Assembly (NCBI GenBank): GCA_044238935.1
Contig: JBIICI010000010.1
Span: 8,985-72,984 of the forward strand
Reading direction: 5' to 3'
From: JBIICI01 sp044238935
GTDB lineage: Bacteria; Pseudomonadota; Alphaproteobacteria; Micavibrionales; Micavibrionaceae
DNA: 64,000 nt
In this document: positions 34,469 through 42,593 of the stretch, piece by piece
Position numbering within the stretch: position 1 is the first letter of the stretch
Layout: each line of letters opens with the position of its first letter
Position numbers and translations under genes: made by a program
Notes under the pieces: model-generated
Seen by the model: only the letters and a program-made list of their open reading frames with translations
The model's database searches: none
What the model was told of the DNA's origin: nothing

Positions 34469-35920
34469 TTACTCCCCTTGAGCCAAGGAATACCCTGCTT
34501 TGTCATTAAATGTATAGAGATTTTCAATCTTAATAACATCCAACCCAGCCGCCGCCAGTTTATTGGCAAGGCTGTAAATCGCGATATGATCCACAACGCC
34601 AGATTCAGCAAATAAGCGCAAACGCCAATGGTCAGCGGTGAATGTGTCAGGGTGACCATGCGGCCAGACTTTGACGCCGCGGTTTGAGATGATTTTTAAG
34701 GTCAAGCCTGATCCTTTGGCAAGATCAACGATCTTATCCCCCAACACATCTGGCAATCCCTGCCAATCAAGGAATAGATCAACACCCACCAATTTCTTTT
34801 CTTCAAAACAAATGGGTTTTAGGGGCGGTAAATGCACGCCACCTTCCGGCGCATTGGAATAATCCGCAACACGCAAGCGCACAGGCTTTTGACCTAAACG
34901 TGCAATGACGGCCTCAGAAAATTCTTTTGTGCCGACTTTTTTCTTGCTTGAGCCTTCGCGGTAGATTTCGCCTGTATGAATACCGTCTTCCAACGTCACC
35001 AGCCACGCATTTTGAATTTTTTCCGCCACGTCAGGCTGCCCGATATGGGTCAGCATCATAATCGCGCCATTTAACAACCCTGATGGATTGGCAATCCCTT
35101 TGCCTGCAATATCAGGGGCGGAACCGTGAATGGCCTCAAACATCGCGAAATCTTCGCCGACATTGGATGATCCAGCAAGTCCCACTGATCCCGTGACTTC
35201 AGCCGCAATATCGGAAATAATATCGCCATATAAATTCGTCGTTACAATCACATCAAAAATATGCGGGGACGCCGCAACCTTTGCCGATCCAATATCAATA
35301 ATATAATGATCTTGGATAATATCAGGATATTCCGCCCCAATCTCATCAAAGACGCGGTGGAATAAACCATCGGTCATTTTCATGATATTATCCTTAGACA
35401 TACAGGTGACTTTTTTACGACCATTGGCGCGCGCATATTCAAAGGCGTAACGCACAATGCGCTCACTTCCGGGTCTGGAGATTAGCTTAACCGCCTCAAC
35501 CATGCTTTGTGTATGGCGATATTCGATACCGCCATATAAATCTTCTTCATTTTCGCGGACAATCACCAAATCCATATTCGGATGCTTGGTTTCAACGTAC
35601 GGCGCGTACGATACACAGGGGCGTACGTTTGCAAAAAGCCCTAATGTTTTACGCACTGTAACATTCAAGCTCTTGAATCCACCACCTTGGGGGGTTGTGA
35701 TGGGGGCTTTTAGAAACACTTTTGTGCGCGCAAAGGATTCCCATGAGGAGGGCGCAATCCCTGTTTTTTCGCCTGATTCATAGACAGCCTTGCCGATTTC
35801 AATCACTTCGGGCTTAATACGCGCCCCTGCCGCAATCAGAATATCCAAGGTCGCCTGCATAATTTCGGGGCCAATCCCATCACCGTATGCTACTGTAATC
35901 GGGGTTAAATCTTTGCTCAT
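34469..35920 (-). CDS. icd: NADP-dependent isocitrate dehydrogenase, long Rickettsia/Thermus-type
   Basis: Oxidatively decarboxylates isocitrate in the TCA cycle. Motifs are YGDGIGPEIMQATLDIL, the substrate loop LFANVRPC, the metal/substrate site VIVRENEEDLYGGIEY, and TNLYGDIISDIAAEVTGSVG with EAIHGSAPDIAGKGIANPSG. At 483 residues it carries the extra C-terminal domain (about 345-483) of the Thermus/Rickettsia subgroup, which most alphaproteobacterial enzymes lack. Monocistronic; divergent spacing to upstream genes is unremarkable. Confidence 0.92.
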   Translation of the reverse strand: MSKDLTPITVAYGDGIGPEIMQATLDILIAAGARIKPEVIEIGKAVYESGEKTGIAPSSWESFARTKVFLKAPITTPQGGGFKSLNVTVRKTLGLFANVRPCVSYAPYVETKHPNMDLVIVRENEEDLYGGIEYRHTQSMVEAVKLISRPGSERIVRYAFEYARANGRKKVTCMSKDNIMKMTDGLFHRVFDEIGAEYPDIIQDHYIIDIGSAKVAASPHIFDVIVTTNLYGDIISDIAAEVTGSVGLAGSSNVGEDFAMFEAIHGSAPDIAGKGIANPSGLLNGAIMMLTHIGQPDVAEKIQNAWLVTLEDGIHTGEIYREGSSKKKVGTKEFSEAVIARLGQKPVRLRVADYSNAPEGGVHLPPLKPICFEEKKLVGVDLFLDWQGLPDVLGDKIVDLAKGSGLTLKIISNRGVKVWPHGHPDTFTADHWRLRLFAESGVVDHIAIYSLANKLAAAGLDVIKIENLYTFNDKAGYSLAQGE

Positions 35921-36006
35921 GTGTTATATCCATTATTTTAAGGGGTTTTATGATTATGCTGCTACTCTAACGCATAGTTCTTTATTTTCTCTTAAAAAGA
36001 AACAGA

Positions 36007-37170
36007 TTATGGGCGCGCTTTTTTAATTAAGATATAGCCCAAAATCGCGGATAAAACCGATCCCCCCAAGACCCCAAGGCGAATATAGACTTGTTCTTCC
36101 AATCCTGCATAGGCTAATCCACCAATAAATAATGACATGGTAAACCCAATCCCACACAACACGGCGCCACCATAAAGCTGCCGCCAATTGACCCCCAATG
36201 GCTTAGGGCAAAGGCCGCTTTTAATCGCAACATACAGCGTTGAGAAAATCCCCAATTGCTTGCCTGCAAATAATCCAAAAAAGATCCCCAATGTAATGGG
36301 ATGAAAAAGCGCGTCACTTTTGATCCCCAAAAATGAAACACCTGCATTGGCGAAGGCAAATAAAGGCATCACAAAAAATGCAACGAAAACCCCAAGACTT
36401 TGCTGCATTTCTTGCGCAGGTTTTTTATCGGGATTATTCCGTGATTGCAGCGGTACGAAAAATGCTGTTGCCACCCCTGCTAAGGTTGCGTGAATGCCTG
36501 AATAAAAAACCGCCAACCATAATAAGACCCCCAACACAGCGTAAACCCATTTTGATGTAATATTCAGCCGATTAAATGCCCATAAAATCAATAAAATGGC
36601 AACAACAAAAGCGATGGCAATGGGGTTAAATCCATGCCCATAAAACAAGGCAATCACTACAATCGCCAACAAATCATCAATCACCGCAATCGCCGTCAGT
36701 AAGATTTTTAAGGACATCGGGGCTTTTGATCCCAATAATGACAACACCCCCAGCGTAAAGGCAATATCCGTTGCCGATGGAATTGCCCAACCTGAGAGGT
36801 TTTGAGGCATATTCAGGTTAAATCCCACAAAAATAAGGGCAGGCATAATCATCCCCCCCACTGCTGCCAAGGCAGGTAAAATCGCCCGATCGCGTGAGGA
36901 AAGACGACCTTTTACAAATTCATATTTAATTTGTAACCCCACATGAAAAAAGAAAACCGCCATCAACCCATCATTGATCCATAATAAAATGGATTGATTG
37001 AAAATATGAATTTCATTAAAAAAATAATGATAAATGCCTGTTAACGGGCTGTTGGCAACAATTAATCCAAAAATTGCAGCAATGACCAAAACCAATCCCC
37101 CCGCCGCTTCCATGCGGAAAAAGGCATTTAATTGCTTCATCAGCTCATATTTGGGGGATAATTTGGACAT
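36007..37170 (-). CDS. nhaA: Na+/H+ antiporter NhaA
   Basis: Inner-membrane electrogenic antiporter for Na+ and pH homeostasis. About a dozen hydrophobic segments, with the family blocks MEAAGGLVLVIAAIFGLIVAN, FFHVGLQIKYEF, WAIPSATDIAFTLGVLSLLG (conserved Asp pair region with AVIDDLLAIVVIALFY) and a C-terminal GIGFTMSLFIGGLA. 387 residues, full length. The phage-like holin gene begins 24 bp upstream on the same strand, marking the boundary of the phage mosaic. Confidence 0.96.
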   Translation of the reverse strand: MSKLSPKYELMKQLNAFFRMEAAGGLVLVIAAIFGLIVANSPLTGIYHYFFNEIHIFNQSILLWINDGLMAVFFFHVGLQIKYEFVKGRLSSRDRAILPALAAVGGMIMPALIFVGFNLNMPQNLSGWAIPSATDIAFTLGVLSLLGSKAPMSLKILLTAIAVIDDLLAIVVIALFYGHGFNPIAIAFVVAILLILWAFNRLNITSKWVYAVLGVLLWLAVFYSGIHATLAGVATAFFVPLQSRNNPDKKPAQEMQQSLGVFVAFFVMPLFAFANAGVSFLGIKSDALFHPITLGIFFGLFAGKQLGIFSTLYVAIKSGLCPKPLGVNWRQLYGGAVLCGIGFTMSLFIGGLAYAGLEEQVYIRLGVLGGSVLSAILGYILIKKARP

Positions 37171-37193
37171 GTCTAAAACTATAGGAAATATTT

Positions 37194-37712
37194 TTATCGT
37201 TTTCCAGCGGAATCGGATTGTTTTGGTGAAGTATTTTTCTCCTCACTCCGTTTATAGACATAAACACCCAAGACTGATAGCCCCACCCCCCATGTAAAAC
37301 CCAATGATTGCATGGATTCAATCACAAGGCTGGCTTGATCCGTACGCCATAAGATAATATATGCCAACGCCAACATTTGCGCCCCCCAACTGATTGCCAG
37401 AATATACCCAAAGGTGGGGCGCATACGGCGTACATACGCATCATTTGATGCAGCCTCTATCCGCATGGTTTCATTGATTTGCTTTAATGTCTCCCCCTCT
37501 TGCGCCAATTCCGCCAACGCATATTTCTGCGCCGCCTCAATTTGCGCGGGGCTGATGCCGCCATTTTGAATATTTTTGACAACATCTTGCATGGTTTCTG
37601 ATGCTTTGGTTGCTGCGGGATGCGGCACTTGCCCCAACGCGCGCTGCACAACATCCAACAACACAGGAAACCCCAGTTTTTGAAGTAAGGGGGTAATGAT
37701 TTGTACCGTCAT
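37194..37712 (-). CDS. 3TM holin family protein (phage/GTA type)
   Basis: Residues about 1-95 are helical with the segment GQVPHPAATKASETMQDVV and ISPAQIEAAQKYALAELAQE. Then RRMRPTFGYILAISWGAQMLALAYIIL and FTWGVGLSVLGVYVYKRSE form the membrane hairpin typical of the GTA_holin_3TM family, which permits endolysin access at lysis. The ATG at 37712 has AAGGA 8 nt upstream; the longer frame upstream runs through a terminator hairpin. 172 residues. It ends the minus-strand phage lysis group. Confidence 0.8.
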   Translation of the reverse strand: MTVQIITPLLQKLGFPVLLDVVQRALGQVPHPAATKASETMQDVVKNIQNGGISPAQIEAAQKYALAELAQEGETLKQINETMRIEAASNDAYVRRMRPTFGYILAISWGAQMLALAYIILWRTDQASLVIESMQSLGFTWGVGLSVLGVYVYKRSEEKNTSPKQSDSAGKR

Positions 37713-37741
37713 GATAGGATTCCTTTTTAGATTGAAGATAT

Positions 37742-37781
37742 AAAAAAGCCTTGTTCTTTTTGGATATAAAAGAACAAGGCT
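37742..37781 (-). terminator. Strong hairpin with T-run in the holin leader
   Basis: A perfect 14-bp stem (AGCCTTGTTCTTTT with AAAAGAACAAGGCT, 7-nt loop) followed on the minus strand by TTTTTT. It lies only about 30 nt upstream of the holin start, so it either ends transcripts from the SleB side or acts as an attenuator controlling holin expression. Confidence 0.8.
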
Positions 37782-37849
37782 CTGTATATATAGCGAAAGC
37801 AAATAAATTTGATTGTAGAATTTATTTGGATCTTCTGTAAGAAAAATCG

Positions 37850-38009
37850 TCATCCCGTGCGTGACAGGCGTTGTTGCATAGATCGATTTTTGAGTATTTT
37901 TTTGTTAATCCAGCACCAAGAATCGTCATGCCGGACGTGATCCGGCATCTTGTTGATCAGCGGGAATAACCAAACCCACGAGATCCCGTGTCAAGCACGG
38001 GATGACTAT
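37850..38009. repeat. Interspersed palindromic elements, copy F (apparently nested)
   Basis: Starts with CGTCATCCCGTGCGTGACA, which breaks into GTTGTTGCATAGATCGATTT, the terminal repeat of another copy. Next come the reversed copy-C tail (GTTAATCCAGCACCAAGAAT) and ATGCCGGACGTGATCCGGCAT. It ends with GAGATCCCGTGTCAAGCACG and GGATGAC, the other half of the first core. One unit seems inserted inside another. This fills most of the 387-bp gap between holin and the next small ORF. Confidence 0.7.
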
Positions 38010-38099
38010 TTTTTTTACAGGGAGTCTGATAAATTCTGCAATCAAACTTATTTGGCTTAGATATAACAATGAATCGCGCTTAAAGCCTTGGTTGCTGTT

Positions 38100-38267
38100 T
38101 CAGTACACTGGATTTTTGTGGCCGGGCAAGATTTTCCAATGCGATTTTAAGGTATCGTGATCGACAATTCTGTTTTGCTGTAAATCGTCTAAGCCGTCTT
38201 GGATTGCCGCCGTTTGCCATGCGTTTAGGTCACAGAAACGGTCTAATGCCTTGGGCGAATTATCCAT
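38100..38267 (-). pseudogene. Fragment or minimal form of an RHH (COG3905-type) antitoxin
   Basis: A 55-residue frame starting at ATG 38267 (AAGGGA 9 nt upstream). The segment LNAWQTAAIQDGLDDLQQNR followed by IVDHDTLKSHW matches the C-terminal toxin-binding half of CopG/RHH antitoxins, family pattern xNAWQxxAIxxGLxxAxxGRxVxHxxVxxW. The N-terminal ribbon-helix-helix DNA-binding part is missing, and no toxin gene is adjacent. Probably a remnant. Confidence 0.5.
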
Positions 38268-38327
38268 TGCTTAAATCCCTTGTGGTTTAAATTATTGTAA
38301 ATCATTACATATCAAAATGCCACAGAC

Positions 38328-38780
38328 TCAGACAATCCGATAAAACACATGCCGTCCAATCGTGGCGGTTGGTTTTTCGCCTTTGATCCAGTATGGGCGG
38401 ATTCCTGCGGCGTGGTAATGGGTGGCGTTGTTTGTGGTATCTGTTAACAACCCATAAAAGGCACGCTTGGCGATGTCTTTGGCGGCCACAAAGGCGGCAT
38501 CTTTGGTATCGACTGCCAATAATTTCGCTAAATTCGGATCATCATGATTCCAACAGCTAAATTGAAAGGGTTTTTGGCAGACAGCAATAATATCATTCCC
38601 CCACCAAAAGCCTTTCTTGGCTTGGGATACGCGCACGCGATTTAAAATCACACTCGCCACCGCCTCCATCCCCCTCGCACCCTCCCCCCGCGCCTCTCCC
38701 CACAGGGTACGCGCAAAAATATCCAACACACGCGCATCCAGCACGCAAAATTTGTTTTTGGGTGACATCGTATTCTCCAT
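38328..38780 (-). CDS. SleB-type cell wall hydrolase (Hydrolase_2), phage-like endolysin
   Basis: Predicted lytic transglycosylase/amidase acting on peptidoglycan. Characteristic blocks are FARTLWGEARGEGARGMEAVASVILNR (catalytic Glu), PFQFSCWNHDDPN, and THYHAAGIRPYWI followed by TATIGRHVFYRI. At 150 residues it is a bare catalytic domain with no signal peptide, which suits a holin-dependent endolysin. It lies directly downstream of a TM/coiled-coil phage protein (18 bp gap) and upstream of the holin. Confidence 0.9.
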   Translation of the reverse strand: MENTMSPKNKFCVLDARVLDIFARTLWGEARGEGARGMEAVASVILNRVRVSQAKKGFWWGNDIIAVCQKPFQFSCWNHDDPNLAKLLAVDTKDAAFVAAKDIAKRAFYGLLTDTTNNATHYHAAGIRPYWIKGEKPTATIGRHVFYRIV

Positions 38781-38798
38781 TGATGAGGGGGGGGTAAT

Positions 38799-39116
38799 TT
38801 AAGAGCGCACCGCGTTCGCCTCAGCCTTTAACGCGGTTTGATCCAGTTTGGATTCAATGCGTAACAAATGATCCACAAGGCGGCGTTCCAGATCGCGCAT
38901 ATCGGTGATGGAGGCGTATGATTTTGCGACCTCCAATTTATACGCCGCCAGCCCGTCCCTTAATTGCGCGGTACGATGTTCAAGGGATTCACGCATCGCC
39001 AAATGATCTTTTTGGTAATCTTGGCGTAGCTTCCAAATCATGGTCAGTAAGCCCGCCATGGCTGGCAGCTCCACAGCACTGATCCACCATAGGACATCTT
39101 GGGATAAAAAAGACAT
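38799..39116 (-). CDS. Small phage-type membrane/coiled-coil protein
   Basis: 105 residues: an N-terminal hydrophobic helix (WWISAVELPAMAGLLTMIW) followed by a long charged helix (MRESLEHRTAQLRDGLAAYK, then ERRLVDHLLRIESKLDQTAL). Proteins of this layout accompany terminase/lysis genes in alphaproteobacterial prophages; a spanin-like or accessory-holin role is possible but unproven. RBS AAAGGAAT precedes the ATG. First gene of the lysis group, after a terminator. Confidence 0.7.
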   Translation of the reverse strand: MSFLSQDVLWWISAVELPAMAGLLTMIWKLRQDYQKDHLAMRESLEHRTAQLRDGLAAYKLEVAKSYASITDMRDLERRLVDHLLRIESKLDQTALKAEANAVRS

Positions 39117-39151
39117 AATCTTATTCCTTTGTTATAAATGTTTAAGAACAT

Positions 39152-39178
39152 AAAAAAACGCCCCAATAGGGCGTTTTT
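39152..39178 (-). terminator. Rho-independent terminator after the agmatine deiminase homologue
   Basis: Stem CGCCC/GGGCG extended by A/T pairs (AAAAACGCCC with GGGCGTTTTT) and a 5-nt loop; on the minus strand a run of seven T follows. It separates the deiminase gene from the phage lysis genes. Confidence 0.88.
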
Positions 39179-39238
39179 GATAGGGTATCAATTTCATTAA
39201 AAATCCAAGCGTGGCGCGATATTGCAGGCGGTTCTATC

Positions 39239-40261
39239 TTACCCTTTTTTAAAATTTGGTTTCATAGGAACGTGCTGCGTGATGCTATGAAATGATCCGC
39301 CCCCTGCTAAAATATTTTTAGCAGGCAATCCAACGACGCTGTGATTATTGAATATCTTGGATAAAGCATCCACCGCTGCATCGCCATATTCGTTATACAC
39401 AGGGACAATCACTTGTCCATTGCTGATAATATAATTCATATGGGAGGCGGGCATGATTTTCCCATTTTCATCCAAAACCTCACCTGCACTGGGGATTGTG
39501 ACAAAATCCTGCTTTAACTCTGTTAGGCGGTCTTGGGTGGCAATCAACACATCAAAATTTGGATCATTATATCCATCAGTCGGCGCCATGCAAATCACCC
39601 GCCCATCAGGGGCAAAGCGAGCAATATTATCAATATGTCCCTCTGTGCTATCATTCAATAAGCCCTGATCTAACCATAGCATTCGATGGATTCCTAAAGA
39701 ATTGATCAAAGTTTTATGAATCGATTTTTTAGACAAATATGGATTCCGATTATCATTCAGCAAACATTGTTTTGTTGTTAAAACCGTTCCTTTTCCATTA
39801 AACTCAAGTGATCCGCCCTCTAAAATCATTGCACTGCGTGATGCTTTTGCCTTTGTTTGATCGGTCATAATCTGATTGACCTCCGTATCATGGGGGTAAT
39901 AATATTTACCACCCCATCCGTTATGCCCAAAGGATACAGCGTGCAGAAATCTTCCCTTTAACCCAAAAATTGCTCCCGTATCGCGCAACCGAATATCGCC
40001 ATACGGCTTTTTGACAAAATAGATATTTTCATGGGGCAATAACGCATCTTTGGCATAATTATAGGTTTCATCATTATGCACCATCAGTTTGACCTTGGTC
40101 GTCTGCGATAATTGCTGCACCATCGCCACAATTTCTGCGCGCACGGCGTCAATCGGCACAGGCCATTTTTCCTGATCCCAAGGCAGGGCTGTCCAGATTT
40201 CCTTTTGTGCTTCCCACTCGGCAGGGATACGAATGATAGGTTGATTGGCGTTTTGACGCAT
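39239..40261 (-). CDS. Agmatine deiminase/peptidyl-arginine deiminase family protein with Cys-to-Ser active site
   Basis: Family members hydrolyse agmatine to N-carbamoylputrescine through a Cys thiouronium intermediate. The fold motifs are present: PAEWEAQKEIWTALPW, DIRLRDTGAIFGL, FGHNGWGGKY, LEGGSLEFNGKGT and EGHIDNIARF. The C-terminal catalytic block reads GGGSFHSITQ where the family has GGGxxHCITQ; residue 326 is Ser (codon AGC), not Cys. The enzyme is therefore probably inactive or altered in chemistry. 340 residues, otherwise complete. No agmatine/putrescine pathway genes are adjacent. Confidence 0.88.
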   Translation of the reverse strand: MRQNANQPIIRIPAEWEAQKEIWTALPWDQEKWPVPIDAVRAEIVAMVQQLSQTTKVKLMVHNDETYNYAKDALLPHENIYFVKKPYGDIRLRDTGAIFGLKGRFLHAVSFGHNGWGGKYYYPHDTEVNQIMTDQTKAKASRSAMILEGGSLEFNGKGTVLTTKQCLLNDNRNPYLSKKSIHKTLINSLGIHRMLWLDQGLLNDSTEGHIDNIARFAPDGRVICMAPTDGYNDPNFDVLIATQDRLTELKQDFVTIPSAGEVLDENGKIMPASHMNYIISNGQVIVPVYNEYGDAAVDALSKIFNNHSVVGLPAKNILAGGGSFHSITQHVPMKPNFKKG

Positions 40262-40333
40262 GGCAAAAATCCTTATAAATTAAGCATAGGCACGATAAAT
40301 GACGTGCAACTTGCCATAACCTAATACTTACTG

Positions 40334-40702
40334 TCAAGAAAGAATATCAGCCAAAGTCTTTCCTGCTGTGATATGCACATGAAAATGAAACACATCCTGC
40401 CCATGATCTGCGCCAATGCTTGTAAATAAATTATATCCTGAATGCTGAACATCCAATATTTCTACTGTTTTCTTGACCCCTTGCCAAAACCCACAAATTT
40501 CTGCAGAATTGGCATGATTTAAGAAATCTTGTAAATCCACATAGGAATTTTTAGGGATCACCAGTACATGAATGGGTGCCATTTGCGCAATATCATAAAA
40601 TGCCAAAACCCATTCATCTTCATAAACACGCGTGCACGGCGCATCACCGCGTATGATTTGGGCGAAAATATTGTGGGGATCATAGGGGTTTTTTAATGAC
40701 AT
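40334..40702 (-). CDS. HIT-family nucleotide hydrolase (HINT type)
   Basis: Purine-nucleoside phosphoramidase-like protein. The histidine triad FHFHVHITAG lies near residue 105; upstream blocks IIRGDAPCTRVYEDEWVLAFYDIAQ and HVLVIPKNSY are typical of HinT. 122 residues, full length. It is divergent from the QueC-like operon, with about 65 bp between starts. Confidence 0.93.
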   Translation of the reverse strand: MSLKNPYDPHNIFAQIIRGDAPCTRVYEDEWVLAFYDIAQMAPIHVLVIPKNSYVDLQDFLNHANSAEICGFWQGVKKTVEILDVQHSGYNLFTSIGADHGQDVFHFHVHITAGKTLADILS

Positions 40703-40714
40703 AATATTTAATCA

Positions 40715-40743
40715 TTGACTTTTTCTAAAAAACAATTTAATCA
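40715..40743 (+). promoter_or_regulatory. Candidate sigma-70 promoter of the QueC-like operon
   Basis: TTGACT at 40715-40720 as a -35, with TTTAAT (15 nt spacing) or TAATCA (17 nt) as -10 options upstream of the start at 40768. The -35 is good, the -10 weak. Followed by the Shine-Dalgarno GGGAGAG. Confidence 0.35.
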
Positions 40744-40767
40744 AAATCTAACACAGGGAGAGATAAA

Positions 40768-41430
40768 ATGCAGCAAAAAGACGCTTGCGCCATATTATTT
40801 AATGGGGAATCCGTTCCAGAGCCACAGACAAAGACAGCCTTAATCCTATTATCAGGTGGGGTTGATAGCACAGTTTTGTTATATTTAGCCAAGGCATCGG
40901 GCTTAAAAACAATTGCGCTAGAATTTAATTATTTTGGGCGCCCCATCATAGAGAATTTGAGGAATCAACAAATTTGTAAAAAAGCAGATGTTGAACTATT
41001 ACAAATCACCTATCCCCGCATCAAAAAAATTGATTCCAAGACCACAGACAATAAGCCCATTCGTTTGTTAGAAAGCAATGGGATCTATTACACCCTCGCT
41101 GGGAATCTTGCTCAACGTCTTGGGGCGCAGTATGTCATGGGAGGACAAATCCTAAGCGATTGGAATACAACCACCGCAGGGCAAGCAACACCTGAATATT
41201 ATAGCATTATGAATAGGCTCTTACAGTTGGAACATGGTGATCTGTCCCCATCTATCGTCATGCCCTTTATTTACAAGACCAAAGAAGAAGTCGTAAAACT
41301 AGGCATAAATATAGATGTTCCCTTTCATATAACATGGTCATGCACAGAAAATATTGAAATTGAATGTGGACAGTGTGATCAATGCGTTGAGCGCAAAGAG
41401 GCGTTTCAAAAAGCTGGATTGACACCATGA
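40768..41430 (+). CDS. QueC-like ATP-dependent nitrile/amide synthase homologue
   Basis: N-type ATP pyrophosphatase fold. The PP-loop is SGGVDST (Ser29-Thr35). The C-terminal zinc site is Cys192, Cys200, Cys203 and Cys206 (CTENIEIECGQCDQC), as in QueC, which converts carboxydeazaguanine to preQ0. No QueD, QueE or QueF genes are near. The gene instead overlaps by 4 bp (ATGA) a glycosyltransferase-like gene followed by PIG-L and FkbM genes. A role activating a carboxylate in a specialised metabolite or modified nucleoside/glycan is inferred. QueC itself remains an alternative. 220 residues. Confidence 0.82.
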   Translation: MQQKDACAILFNGESVPEPQTKTALILLSGGVDSTVLLYLAKASGLKTIALEFNYFGRPIIENLRNQQICKKADVELLQITYPRIKKIDSKTTDNKPIRLLESNGIYYTLAGNLAQRLGAQYVMGGQILSDWNTTTAGQATPEYYSIMNRLLQLEHGDLSPSIVMPFIYKTKEEVVKLGINIDVPFHITWSCTENIEIECGQCDQCVERKEAFQKAGLTP

Positions 41431-42593
41431 CAAATCATACTATGCCCATTATTGTGTGCTCTCATGAAAATTCATGGCATCTCAAAAGAATTATAACCTC
41501 AATATCAGACCATCAATCATTGTGTTATCATCCCATTATCGTGATTGAAAACAGCTATAGCCCCGATATATTCAAGACAAACAAAGCCTTTATTGAACAA
41601 TGTCAGGACATAAAAATAGATTATATCACCCAAAAGAAATGGGATGCCATCAGAAAAAATTTATCTGCATCTTTAAACGATCAACAAAATCAATTTTTAG
41701 ATCAAATCAATCTTGGGGACAGATCATGGTCAACCCCGAAGGCTCGAAATATTGGGCTGATTGTCCTCAAAACTTTGTATCCTGAATGTCAAAGATTTTG
41801 GAGCTTAGATCAAGATATGATGATTCCACCTAATCTTGAGCTGAAAAACCTGTTCCATTCTTCCCTTATCAGCCCTCAAATCAACGGCTGCCCTGATTTA
41901 TCGTGTCAAGAATGGATCGCTTTTTATCAAGCCCATATACGTGAAATACAGAAAAAACAGTCGCAGAATATCAAACATTTCTATGTTGAAAGATTGATTG
42001 CTGACCTTTCTCTTGAACAACAAGCCTATTTATTGAATAAATATACAGATTTAAAACCGCCACATGAATCGATGGTTGCCCCCTGCTCATTCGTTCAGCG
42101 CGAAGAACTTTATGGGGGTACTTATATCTCTGACACAAAAAACTGTGCTGTTTTATTTCCTGATTGGTACAATGAAGACTGGATTTTCTTTCAAACTATT
42201 CGTCAAAAAAATGACTCAATCTTATTCTTGGATCAGAGCGTACAGCATGAATCTGTGATAAAATCCATCCTCAATCTCAATATTCTAAAAGCCGAGGAAG
42301 CAGGGGAAATCCTAAGTCATATGCTCAGGCATAATCAATCTTTTGAAGAAACCAAATCCATTCGATTGGATATTTTAAAGGCAATGCAGGAGAGAAACAA
42401 AGAACTCCTAACGATTAGCCTGAGCAATAGCGTACAAAAAACATTACTTGAAATCGGGCGCATTTTACAAACCCTGATGACATGGCTTAGCGATGAAAAT
42501 GCTATTTTCTATGAAAATAAAATCCATTATCATCATTCGCATTCAATTCTATGGCAGGGCATTATCTCTGTCCTTTCGAATACGGAGCGATAA
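41427..42593 (+). CDS. Glycosyltransferase-like protein (GT-A fold)
   Basis: Begins PIIVCSHENSWHLKRIITSI, followed by a Rossmann-like region. The conserved-looking FWSLDQDMMIPPN contains a DxD-type metal/nucleotide motif, and WYNEDWIFFQTI resembles the ED catalytic region of family 2-like transferases. RSWSTPKARNIGLIVLKTLY fits the donor-site helix. The last 100 residues are helical with no recognised domain. 388 residues, no TM segment. Its start overlaps the QueC-like stop (ATGA) and its stop abuts the PIG-L start. The sugar donor and acceptor cannot be deduced. Confidence 0.68.
   Translation: MTNHTMPIIVCSHENSWHLKRIITSISDHQSLCYHPIIVIENSYSPDIFKTNKAFIEQCQDIKIDYITQKKWDAIRKNLSASLNDQQNQFLDQINLGDRSWSTPKARNIGLIVLKTLYPECQRFWSLDQDMMIPPNLELKNLFHSSLISPQINGCPDLSCQEWIAFYQAHIREIQKKQSQNIKHFYVERLIADLSLEQQAYLLNKYTDLKPPHESMVAPCSFVQREELYGGTYISDTKNCAVLFPDWYNEDWIFFQTIRQKNDSILFLDQSVQHESVIKSILNLNILKAEEAGEILSHMLRHNQSFEETKSIRLDILKAMQERNKELLTISLSNSVQKTLLEIGRILQTLMTWLSDENAIFYENKIHYHHSHSILWQGIISVLSNTER

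Noticed and set aside
40768..41430. A queuosine biosynthesis operon
   Set aside because: No QueD, QueE, QueF or Tgt gene is adjacent; neighbours are glycan or small-molecule modifying enzymes.
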